Part shown: positions 1 to 6,466 of the stretch, piece by piece
Position numbering within the stretch: position 1 is the first letter of the stretch
Layout of the letters: each line of letters starts with the position of its first letter
DNA from: Treponema sp.
GTDB lineage: Bacteria; Spirochaetota; Spirochaetia; Treponematales; Breznakiellaceae
Reading direction: 5' to 3'
NCBI GenBank assembly: GCA_009785045.1
Contig: WQXC01000091.1
Span: 1-6,475, forward strand
Length of the DNA: 6,475 nucleotides
Notes under the pieces: model-generated
Database searches by the model: none
Seen by the model: only the letters and a program-made list of their open reading frames with translations
What the model was told of the DNA's origin: nothing
Position numbers and translations under genes: made by a program

Positions 1-1
1 C

Positions 2-1072
2 AGTACGAATCCAAATTATTCTGTTGGCGTAGGTGTAAACCTTGGGTTAAATGCCGGTATTCCTTATGTCATGAAAAACATAAAAATGGCTCATCAGGCT
101 AATTTATTAAGATACGAGGATGCGCGTAATCAATTGTCAATACAGGTTACAAAATTTTTCTATTCTCTTGTTGCGGAAAAAAACAATCTTTTGCTTCTTG
201 AAGAAATTTTTAATCTGGCAGAAAGGCAGTATGCAAGAAGTGAGGTTTCGTTTCGAAACGGTCTTGTAGGAGAACTTTCTTTAACTCAAAGCAGATTATC
301 TGTGGAGAATGCGCGTTATAGCTTAAGCGCTGCAAAAATTTCCCACGAAAATAACATGACAGAGTTTTTGGCGCTGCTTGGTTTGGGCGCTGCATCCGGA
401 ATACCTGCTGATAAGAGTGTATCTTTGTTAGGTGACGTTAGAATTGTAAAAATAGAAGCAGATGCAGAATCTTTAATTAAAAACCATCTTCCATCGCGTC
501 CTGATATTGTCAGAAACAATCAGGAGATTGAAAGGCTTACAAACGCTCAAACGCAAATTACGTTTCAAAACCGCGCTCCGTCTCTTAATTTATCTGTAGA
601 CTGGAACAGCTCTGCGTTTGATCCCTTTTCTGATACATTAAGCGCTTCTGCACGTCTTAGTATTCCGATTGACCCCTGGATTCCGGGAACAGCAAGAGAA
701 CAGTCTATTTACAGGGCATCTGGCGCAATTGAAAGAGCAAAACTGGATTTGGAAATGGCAGAAAATTCCGCAAAGACACAAATCAGATCATTAACTGCTT
801 TGCTGCGCAATTCCTGGGATAGTGTAATAATTGCCAAACACAGTCTTGAAGCAGCGCAGCGCGGGTATCAGTTAACGGAACATGGTTTTAATAACGGGAC
901 TGTCGAAGCGCTTACTTTGCAGGATGCCAGAAATAACATGGCAAACGCAAGGCAGCGTCTATTACAAACTGAACTTTCATATTTTAACATGATTCTGGAT
1001 CTTTCATCCGCTTTAAATACCGACTGGAAAAATATTATTCAAACTTTTGGAGTACCAAGTGAAGAAATCTAA
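2..1072 (+). CDS. TolC-like outer membrane efflux protein (5'-truncated)
   Basis: This is the outer membrane factor of a tripartite efflux pump, forming the trimeric channel that carries substrates across periplasm and outer membrane. The frame is open from base 2, so the ATG at 71 is an internal methionine and the true start with its signal peptide lies left of the window; 356 codons are visible. The two-fold repeat of the OEP (TolC) family is evident. Long amphipathic helices rich in Ala, Gln, Asn and Leu run about residues 25-130 and 235-340. Each repeat carries the typical helix pattern, seen as QYARSEVSFRNGLVGELSLTQ in the first and YQLTEHGFNNGTVEALTLQD in the second. A short beta-strand stretch (LNLSVDWNSS, then SARLSIPID) separates them. 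The stop falls inside the adaptor gene, so translation is probably coupled. The position resembles besC of Borrelia, but orthology is inferred. The family call is secure; the substrate is unknown. Confidence 0.93.
   Translation, partial: STNPNYSVGVGVNLGLNAGIPYVMKNIKMAHQANLLRYEDARNQLSIQVTKFFYSLVAEKNNLLLLEEIFNLAERQYARSEVSFRNGLVGELSLTQSRLSVENARYSLSAAKISHENNMTEFLALLGLGAASGIPADKSVSLLGDVRIVKIEADAESLIKNHLPSRPDIVRNNQEIERLTNAQTQITFQNRAPSLNLSVDWNSSAFDPFSDTLSASARLSIPIDPWIPGTAREQSIYRASGAIERAKLDLEMAENSAKTQIRSLTALLRNSWDSVIIAKHSLEAAQRGYQLTEHGFNNGTVEALTLQDARNNMANARQRLLQTELSYFNMILDLSSALNTDWKNIIQTFGVPSEEI
1049..1052 (+). promoter_or_regulatory. ribosome binding site for the adaptor gene
   Basis: GGAG stands six bases before the GTG at 1059 and lies inside the 3' end of the outer membrane factor gene. 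It decides the adaptor start. An alternative TTG at 1047 would put this motif within the gene itself and would have no comparable motif at the right distance upstream. Confidence 0.7.
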
Positions 1073-1973
1073 AATAGCCGCTATTGTCATTATCTCGCTT
1101 ATTGCAGTGTTTGTTGTCCTTATTTTATTTAATCTGTTTTTGCCGGAAAAAACCGACAGTGTTGATACTTCACAAAGACAGCGTGTAAGCGCGACTACCG
1201 TCCGTGTTACTCCTGTATCAACAGGCACAATAGAAAAAAGCGTTATTTTAAACGGAGAAATTCTTGCGCGTAATCAGGTGACCATTTTTCCAACTGTCGG
1301 CGGAAGACTTGTAGAAACACGTTTTGGAATAGGAGACAGAGTTGAGCGCGGTAATGTCGTTGCAATGATCGATCCTGCAAGACCGGGAGAAGTATTTTCG
1401 CAAAGCCCGGTTGTAAGCACAGTATCCGGAACAGTTTTAAACGCTCCTTTCAGCATTGGCGACACAGTAACAACACAATCAGGCGTATATGTAGTAGGCG
1501 ATCTTTCCTCGCTTTTGGTTGAAACATTTGTTCCTGAAAGATTTGTTGCCGCTGTAAGACAGGGAATGCGCGCAATTCTGTGGTTCGAAGCAATCCCCGG
1601 AGAAACATTTAATGCCGAAGTCTTTGAAGTTAATCCTGTAATTGATCCTGTTACCCGCACATTAAGAGTCAGATTAAGATTTTTAAATCCTGATACGCGC
1701 ATTAAAGCGGGTATGTTCGCAACAATCAGCCTTGTAACGAACAGAAAAGACAATATTCCTGTAATCCAAAGAACATCGGTAATAAGCACATACGGCTCTT
1801 GGATTGTTTTTATCGTAGACGAAGATAATATAACACGCCGGCGCGAAGTAACATTAGGCATTGATAACGAAGATTATCTTGAAATTTTAAGCGGTGTCAG
1901 CCTTGGAGACAGAGTTGTCAGCGCAGGGCAAAACTTTTTATCTGACGGCGATCCTGTCCGGATTGTAGACTGA
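1059..1973 (+). CDS. RND efflux periplasmic adaptor (membrane fusion protein), hairpin-less BesA-like
   Basis: This adaptor links the inner-membrane pump to the outer membrane channel. I start it at GTG 1059 (304 residues) because of the GGAG six bases upstream; a TTG at 1047 would add four residues. The N-terminus is basic (KKSK) followed by a membrane anchor at about residues 6-28. No lipobox cysteine is present, so it is a signal-anchored protein rather than a lipoprotein. Next come a beta-barrel strand (about 47-68) and the first lipoyl half (about 73-105, with TVGGRLVETRFGIGDRVERG). The second lipoyl half is at about 119-147 (STVSGTVLNAPFSIGDTV), then the beta-barrel (about 150-230, containing NPVIDPVTRTLRVR and IKAGMFATISL) and the membrane-proximal domain (about 232-304). 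Only about 13 residues separate the lipoyl halves, so the usual coiled-coil hairpin is absent, as reported for Borrelia BesA. It overlaps the upstream gene by 14 bases. Confidence 0.93.
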   Translation: MKKSKIAAIVIISLIAVFVVLILFNLFLPEKTDSVDTSQRQRVSATTVRVTPVSTGTIEKSVILNGEILARNQVTIFPTVGGRLVETRFGIGDRVERGNVVAMIDPARPGEVFSQSPVVSTVSGTVLNAPFSIGDTVTTQSGVYVVGDLSSLLVETFVPERFVAAVRQGMRAILWFEAIPGETFNAEVFEVNPVIDPVTRTLRVRLRFLNPDTRIKAGMFATISLVTNRKDNIPVIQRTSVISTYGSWIVFIVDEDNITRRREVTLGIDNEDYLEILSGVSLGDRVVSAGQNFLSDGDPVRIVD

Positions 1974-1974
1974 C

Positions 1975-1978
1975 GGAG
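1975..1978 (+). promoter_or_regulatory. ribosome binding site for the RND pump gene
   Basis: GGAG lies in the 11-base gap after the adaptor stop (TGA 1971-1973), six bases before the ATG at 1985. Its spacing matches the site in front of the adaptor gene and supports the chosen start of the pump. Confidence 0.75.
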
Positions 1979-1984
1979 AATTGA

Positions 1985-4900
1985 ATGAATATTACTGAAT
2001 TTTCAGTTAAACGCCCCGTTACAGTAATAATTATGTTCGGCCTTGTTATAGGCATATCTGCGACATTGCTTGCCAATTTAGCAATGGATCTCTACCCTTC
2101 AATTGATAGGCCTGTTTTTTCGGTATTTACGCGTTTTCCCGGAGCCGGACCTGCAGACGTTGAGCGAAATGTAACAGAGCGGCTAGAACGCGCTCTTTCT
2201 TCTTCAAGGGGTCTTGTCAACATGACAAGTAACTCTCAGTTTGAAACAAGTTCCATTAATCTTGAATTTGCCTACGGAACAAACATGGACAAAGCGGTAA
2301 ATGATGCTCAGATTCTTTTAAACAGACTTGTCAATTCATTGCCTGACGGCGTTCAGACTCCAACAGTACGCCGTTTTGACATGAATGCCATGCCGATTAT
2401 GCGCCTTGTTGTAAGAGGAAATTATCCGCCTGATCAATTACGAATATTTGCAGAAGATGAAATTCAATCAAGCATTGAACGTATCGAAGGCGTTGCTGCG
2501 GCGGAAGTAACCGGCGGCACAACTCAGATAGTAAAAGTCGAAGTTTCGCTTAACAGGCTTGCAGCATTTAACCTTACCTTAAATGATATATCCAGCTCGT
2601 TAAGGGGGCAAAATGTTTTATCTTCCGGCGGAAACCTGCGGCGCGGAACCCGCGAATATCAGATAATGACCCAGGAAGAACTTGTAAGTATCGAACAAAT
2701 AAAACGTCTTGTAGTTAGAAACATCAATACATCTTCCTCCGGTCAGGCAAACCGTTTACAGGTAATACGAATCGAAGATGTTGCAGATGTATCCATGGGT
2801 TACAATGACAATGCTTCCAGGGTGCATGTAAACGGACAAAGCGGCGTTTATATCCAGGTAACATGCGAAAGCGGCAGCAACCAGATAAATGTTTCGGACA
2901 GAGTTCAGGCTGCAATTGTTGAAATTAACGAAACATTACCTCCAGGAATAACCCTGCAGGTGCTTTCGGATAATACAACAATGATTCGTGCAACACTTAG
3001 TCAGGTTTACACCAACGCTGTTCAGGGTGCAGCTCTTGCAATGATAATACTTATGCTGTTCCTGCGTAATTATAAAGCAACTTTAATTATCGGGCTTTCA
3101 ATTCCAATCTCCATCATGCTTACATTAATGGCTATGTCAGTGTTCGGCTTTACGCTGAACCTAATGACATTAACAGGTCTTATCATGGGTATGTGTATGA
3201 CACTGGACGCTTCTATAGTTATTCTTGAAAACGTACACAGTTACCGTGAGCGCGGGGCAAAAAGTAACGTTGCCGCAGTTCTTGGAAGCAGGGAAATGCT
3301 GCGTGCAATAACGACATCTACTGTTACAACTCTCTGTGTATTTATCCCAATGATAATTTATAAGAACGATTTAAAAGAAATGGGTCTTATGTTCAGCGAT
3401 CTAATTTTTACCGTTGTAATTTCGCTATCTGTATCCCTCGTTGTTGCTATTACACTGGTACCAAGCCTTTCCGGTTCAATATTAATGTTGAACACAAGAA
3501 AACAAAAACCGATAAAGCAGCCAGTTCTGCGTTTTATTGATAATAAAATAGAATCATTTCTGCGTTCACTGGAAAATAATTACAAAAAAACTCTTGGTTT
3601 CTGCCTTTCTCACAGATTGATTATTATAGTTCTGGTTGTTCTTGTACTTGCATTTTCGCTGCTTCAATTCGGCGGTATTGGAATGAATATGTTCGTTCGC
3701 ATGCGCACAGACGACAATGTCACTCTTAACGTATCAATGCCGCGCGGTACAGCCATCGATGTTACAGAAAGAATGTTATTCGAAATTGAAGAAGTTGTTA
3801 AAAAAGAAGTTGTGGGTTATAACAATCTTGTATTAACAGCTTCACGAAGCGGAACCAATCAAGGTTCAATTCAAATTACACTGCCCCCTCCTGCTCAGCA
3901 GATTGACACTCCGGATACCATCATAAGAAAACTTACTCCGTACCTAAATACCATTCCCGGCGCAAGAATTAGTTTTCGTGCTGGACGCGGTATGGGAAAT
4001 ACTACGCCTATTGTTGTTGCCGTAAGTTCTAAAAATTATGAAGCGCTCATGGCAACAGCCGAAGAAATACAGCATATAATGATGAATTATCTTCCGGAAA
4101 TAGAAAACCCGACTGTAAACCTTGACGAAGGCGCACCGCAATTACAAATAGAAATTGACCGTGACAGAGCATCCAGTTTTGGCTTATCCCTTTCTGCGAT
4201 TGCCTCAGAAATTCGCGCTGCTATGGACGGAGAAATGGCTACTACAATGAGTCATGGCTCAAGACTTTTAAATGTTCAGGTACGCTTAAGAGATCAGGAT
4301 CGTCAGGGGTTACCCAATCTTGACGCAATTTCGATTAACAGCCGTAACGGAACCCGTGTCTCTTTGTCGAATGTCGCAAACATTGCGGAAGGACGAGCGC
4401 CTTCGGCAATCCGCCGCGAGAGGCAGGAACGGGTTCTTCGCGTTACAGGCGGTCTTGAACCGGGAATTGCCGCAACAGACATGCAAAAACGTCTCGAAGA
4501 AACAATTGCTGCGCGCCTTGTTGAGCGAGAAGGCGTAACAATCCGTTACCTTGGCGAGGCTTCGGAAATTCAATCATATACATCGCTTTATATTTTAATT
4601 ATATTGACGGCTGTTTTTCTTATCTTTGGAATAATGGCAAGCCAGTTTGAATCGTTTGTAGATCCGCTGATTATATTTTTCTCGATACCTCTGCTATTTA
4701 TTGGAGTAATATGGATATATAAAATTTCAGGGCAAGCGATGACCATGTTCTCTATCGTTGGGATCATTGCCTGTGTAGGGGTAGTAATAAATAACGGAAT
4801 TGTACTTGTTGATTATACAAATACCTTGTGCGCAAGAGGCATGGAAGTCCGCGAAGCATGCATCGAAGCCGGCAGAAGACGCCTTCGCCCGATTTTAATG

Positions 4901-5161
4901 ACAAGTCTTACGACAATTTTAGGCATGGTGCCGATTGCATTCTTCCCGGGAGCAGGTGCAGATACGATCCAGCCAATCGGAAAAACATTTGTCGGCGGTC
5001 TTTTTGTAAGCACATTTATGACTATTTTTATTACGCCGATTATGTATTCGGTTTTAAACTCCTGGCGCAGTAAAAAGATAAAAACTATTAAAGTTGAAAC
5101 TGTTGAATCGGAAGCAGAAATAATTAAATCCGATTCTATCGAGGCTATTCAAACCTCATGA
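1985..5161 (+). CDS. RND-family efflux pump, inner-membrane permease (AcrB/HAE1-like, BesB-like)
   Basis: This is the proton-driven pump of the tripartite system. Its 1058 residues fit the usual RND length of about 1000-1050. The family start is clear (ITEFSVKRPVTVIIMF), with TM1 at about 13-31. Porter subdomains PN1/PN2 fill about 40-330, and TM2-TM6 lie at about 340-500. TM7 is at about 541-560, PC1/PC2 at about 570-860, and TM8-TM12 at about 868-1022. The start of PN1 shows FPGAGPADVERNVTERLE. In TM4 the relay motif reads TLDASIVILEN: D408 aligns with AcrB Asp407, while the second aspartate is Ala409. In TM10, INNGIVLVDY has Asn936 where AcrB has Lys940, a change common in the wider family. 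The Arg before PILMTS in TM11 (R968) is kept. A charged tail (about 1028-1058) follows TM12. The gene ends in an ATGA overlap with the next one. Substrates may be drugs, bile-like detergents or other amphiphiles; they cannot be read from sequence. Confidence 0.96.
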   Translation: MNITEFSVKRPVTVIIMFGLVIGISATLLANLAMDLYPSIDRPVFSVFTRFPGAGPADVERNVTERLERALSSSRGLVNMTSNSQFETSSINLEFAYGTNMDKAVNDAQILLNRLVNSLPDGVQTPTVRRFDMNAMPIMRLVVRGNYPPDQLRIFAEDEIQSSIERIEGVAAAEVTGGTTQIVKVEVSLNRLAAFNLTLNDISSSLRGQNVLSSGGNLRRGTREYQIMTQEELVSIEQIKRLVVRNINTSSSGQANRLQVIRIEDVADVSMGYNDNASRVHVNGQSGVYIQVTCESGSNQINVSDRVQAAIVEINETLPPGITLQVLSDNTTMIRATLSQVYTNAVQGAALAMIILMLFLRNYKATLIIGLSIPISIMLTLMAMSVFGFTLNLMTLTGLIMGMCMTLDASIVILENVHSYRERGAKSNVAAVLGSREMLRAITTSTVTTLCVFIPMIIYKNDLKEMGLMFSDLIFTVVISLSVSLVVAITLVPSLSGSILMLNTRKQKPIKQPVLRFIDNKIESFLRSLENNYKKTLGFCLSHRLIIIVLVVLVLAFSLLQFGGIGMNMFVRMRTDDNVTLNVSMPRGTAIDVTERMLFEIEEVVKKEVVGYNNLVLTASRSGTNQGSIQITLPPPAQQIDTPDTIIRKLTPYLNTIPGARISFRAGRGMGNTTPIVVAVSSKNYEALMATAEEIQHIMMNYLPEIENPTVNLDEGAPQLQIEIDRDRASSFGLSLSAIASEIRAAMDGEMATTMSHGSRLLNVQVRLRDQDRQGLPNLDAISINSRNGTRVSLSNVANIAEGRAPSAIRRERQERVLRVTGGLEPGIAATDMQKRLEETIAARLVEREGVTIRYLGEASEIQSYTSLYILIILTAVFLIFGIMASQFESFVDPLIIFFSIPLLFIGVIWIYKISGQAMTMFSIVGIIACVGVVINNGIVLVDYTNTLCARGMEVREACIEAGRRRLRPILMTSLTTILGMVPIAFFPGAGADTIQPIGKTFVGGLFVSTFMTIFITPIMYSVLNSWRSKKIKTIKVETVESEAEIIKSDSIEAIQTS

Positions 5162-6156
5162 AAATAACTGCTGCCATAATAGGGCTTGGACGCATTGCCT
5201 CTATCCTTGAAGATGATACACTCCGCGAAAAACCATGCACTCATGCAGGCGCAATTTCTGCAAACGATGATTGTGTCCTAGCTGCCGGCTGTGACTCAAG
5301 CGAAGAGCGCCGTAATCTTTTCGCAGATAAATGGAACGTTCCTGTTTATGCCGATGCTGCTGAAATGCTTCGTGTGCACAAACCGCAGGTTTTATCGATT
5401 GCAACGCATCCGGATAGTCATTACCAGTTCTGCAGTCTCGCAGCCAGTATGCAGGTTCCGGTTATAATCTGCGAAAAGCCGCTTGCAGATAATATAGACA
5501 ATGCGATAAAAATAGAAAAAATTTCTGCAGCCAAAGACGGTCCTGTCATTATAACAAACCATGAGCGCCGTTACTCAAATGACTATATTAAAGCAAAAGC
5601 CATTCTGGAGGAAGAAAGACTCGGCAAACTTATTGCTATAAATGCAACATTATATTTTGGAAAAACCAGAAAACTTATTGACATGTTCTGGGATGATGGA
5701 ACTTATCTTATTGATGCAATCATGTTTCTAACCGGCGCTGAATTGAAGCATCGCCAGGCATGGGGAGCAGACCTTAACGCTCGCAGCGGTACAGCGTGGC
5801 TGGAAGGGGAACTGTTACTCCCTAAATCCTCTCCTGGGGTTCCAGTTCTCATGGAAATTGGCGCAGAGCGCGACCATCTGGTTTTTGAGATTGAGTTCTC
5901 CTGCGAAAAAGGACGCCTGCGTATTGGCAACGGTGTTTTTGAAGTTATGGAAAGTGTTCCAAGCCCCTATGCAGAAAAGTTTCGTTCTTTGCAGAATACC
6001 GGCGAAGTTTTTTCCGGTCCAACCGGCTACTTTGCCAACATGCTAAAAGATGCAGTCGCCTGCGCCAAAGACCCGCTGCGGATTCCCGTCTCCGGCGCAA
6101 TTGACGGCCTTAGAGTTATTGAGTATTTGAACAGTGTAAAAAATGTGTTCCAATAG
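5158..6156 (+). CDS. Gfo/Idh/MocA-family NAD(P)-dependent oxidoreductase
   Basis: This is a soluble, cytoplasmic dehydrogenase-like protein of 332 residues, normal for the family. Residues 3-14 form the first Rossmann strand and nucleotide loop (ITAAIIGLGRIA, a GxGxxA pattern). SIATHPDSHYQ (80-90) and ICEKPLADN (104-112) are the standard family motifs; K107 of the EKP triplet is the conserved active-site lysine. The C-terminal alpha/beta domain starts near 125. The usual DxxxH substrate motif appears as DDGTYLID (179-186): D179 is present, but the position of the catalytic histidine holds Y183. Either the chemistry is altered or the substrate differs from the usual sugars and inositols. The ATG overlaps the pump stop as ATGA; a GAGG at 5141-5144 is too far upstream to be a strong ribosome site, so translation is probably by coupling. 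Family known, substrate unknown. The link to efflux is inferred from position only. Confidence 0.9.
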   Translation: MKITAAIIGLGRIASILEDDTLREKPCTHAGAISANDDCVLAAGCDSSEERRNLFADKWNVPVYADAAEMLRVHKPQVLSIATHPDSHYQFCSLAASMQVPVIICEKPLADNIDNAIKIEKISAAKDGPVIITNHERRYSNDYIKAKAILEEERLGKLIAINATLYFGKTRKLIDMFWDDGTYLIDAIMFLTGAELKHRQAWGADLNARSGTAWLEGELLLPKSSPGVPVLMEIGAERDHLVFEIEFSCEKGRLRIGNGVFEVMESVPSPYAEKFRSLQNTGEVFSGPTGYFANMLKDAVACAKDPLRIPVSGAIDGLRVIEYLNSVKNVFQ

Positions 6157-6174
6157 TCGGAGAAGTGGGAGTCG
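6157..6174. repeat. 18-bp direct repeat, left copy (att-like)
   Basis: TCGGAGAAGTGGGAGTCG occurs here and again at 6370-6387, 213 bp apart, without a mismatch. The right copy is the discriminator base, acceptor 3' strand and half of the T arm of tRNA-Pro. This is the usual core region used by tyrosine recombinases that integrate at tRNA 3' ends. Confidence 0.8.
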
Positions 6175-6196
6175 GCTTACAACCCTCAGCATCCTG
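6157..6196 (-). pseudogene. partial, decayed copy of the tRNA-Pro 3' half
   Basis: Bases 6157-6174 are identical to the 3' end of the intact tRNA-Pro (6370-6387) and in the same orientation. After a six-base insertion (6175-6180), bases 6181-6196 match tRNA bases 6388-6403 at 13 of 16 positions. The copy therefore covers the acceptor 3' strand, T arm, variable region and part of the anticodon stem; the 5' half is not recognisable. The insertion falls in the T loop, so it cannot be a working tRNA. It starts directly after the oxidoreductase stop codon. It could be the distal attachment-site copy left by an element that integrated at the tRNA 3' end, or the rest of a tandem tRNA duplication. 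Confidence 0.6.
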
Positions 6197-6306
6197 CTTC
6201 GGGTTTCCAGCCCGTCTGCGCGCTTCCGGTGCATCCATGCACCGCTGCTTCTAAGGCAAGGCATTCGCCTTGGAATTATCACAGAAGCGCTCCGTTTCGA
6301 CTCCCA
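6166..6306. other. hairpin-dense structured element closed by a 9-bp inverted repeat
   Basis: TGGGAGTCG (6166-6174) is the exact reverse complement of CGACTCCCA (6298-6306). Between them lie four hairpins: AGCA/TGCT with a 3-base loop (6188-6198), CGGG/CCCG with a 7-base loop (6200-6214), CGGTGCA/TGCACCG with a 4-base loop (6227-6244), and CAAGGC/GCCTTG with a 4-base loop (6257-6272). The last is enclosed by GCTTCT/AGAAGC (6247-6252 with 6283-6288). GCTTC recurs at 6196, 6222 and 6247, about 25-26 bases apart. The block looks richer in G+C than the surrounding sequence. It may be a structured RNA on either strand, a non-autonomous mobile element, or a dispersed palindromic repeat. I do not recognise the family. 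Confidence 0.5.
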
Positions 6307-6369
6307 AAAGTTACCGGTTTCTAATAATTTAATTGGAACTGAAGAGTATCATCACTATTAACTACTTGA
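6307..6369. other. AT-rich spacer with no recognised feature
   Basis: This separates the hairpin block from the 3' end of tRNA-Pro. It contains no T-run-terminated hairpin, no convincing promoter and no credible coding sequence. A short ACCGGT palindrome (6313-6318) is the only symmetry noticed. Confidence 0.5.
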
Positions 6370-6387
6370 TCGGAGAAGTGGGAGTCG
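6370..6387. repeat. 18-bp direct repeat, right copy inside tRNA-Pro
   Basis: Identical to 6157-6174. This copy is the functional one, forming the 3' end of tRNA-Pro including the discriminator base. Confidence 0.8.
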
Positions 6388-6442
6388 AACCCACGACATC
6401 CTGGTCCCAAACCAGGCGGAATAGCCACTATCCTACCCTCCG
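6370..6442 (-). tRNA. tRNA-Pro (anticodon UGG)
   Basis: A complete cloverleaf can be drawn on the - strand. The acceptor stem is CGGAGGG with TTCTCCG, including two G-U pairs. The D arm lies at tRNA positions 10-25 with the GG pair in its loop. The anticodon stem is CCTGG/CCAGG with loop TTTGGGA, giving anticodon TGG at 6407-6409. A five-base variable loop follows, then the T arm GTGGG-TTCGACT-CCCAC and discriminator A at 6370. The CCA tail is not encoded, so it must be added enzymatically. The anticodon UGG reads CCA/CCG proline codons and often the whole box. The gene is transcribed towards the efflux operon, tail to tail. Confidence 0.95.
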
Positions 6443-6455
6443 AAGTCTTATATTG

Positions 6456-6466
6456 ACTATATTCTA
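6456..6466 (-). promoter_or_regulatory. possible -10 region of the tRNA-Pro promoter
   Basis: Reading the - strand, TAGAAT (6461-6466) and TATAGT (6456-6461) each match the sigma-70 -10 consensus at five of six positions. Either would place the transcription start upstream of the tRNA 5' end at 6442. The matching -35 would lie beyond the right edge, so this cannot be confirmed here. Confidence 0.3.

Noticed and set aside
1274..1861. A 195-codon open frame on the - strand inside the adaptor gene.
   Set aside because: It lies entirely antisense to a well-supported gene, shows no family motif and has no ribosome binding site; it is a shadow of the adaptor's codon pattern.
6158..6254. A tRNA-Ser(GGA) on the - strand, suggested by an anticodon-like loop CTGGAAA with a CGGG/CCCG stem and a small variable-arm-like hairpin.
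   Set aside because: The D-arm region is too long, the T loop has six extra bases, and the acceptor stem pairs at only five of seven positions. It is at best a pseudogene, and the 3' end matches tRNA-Pro instead.
6166..6306. Integron attC site.
   Set aside because: The folded shape is suggestive, but no GTTRRRY / RYYYAAC core pair was found at the ends and no integrase is in the window.
6157..6306. Rho-independent terminator of the efflux operon or of tRNA-Pro.
   Set aside because: None of the hairpins is followed by a run of T on either strand.
6143..6361. A 72-codon + strand open frame over the oxidoreductase end and the hairpin block.
   Set aside because: Its translation follows palindromes and tRNA-derived repeats, has no recognisable domain and no good ribosome site.
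6447..6452. TATAAG as the -10 box of tRNA-Pro, with TTAATC at the window edge as -35 at 17-base spacing.
   Set aside because: It ends only four bases before the mature tRNA 5' end, so transcription would start inside the tRNA.
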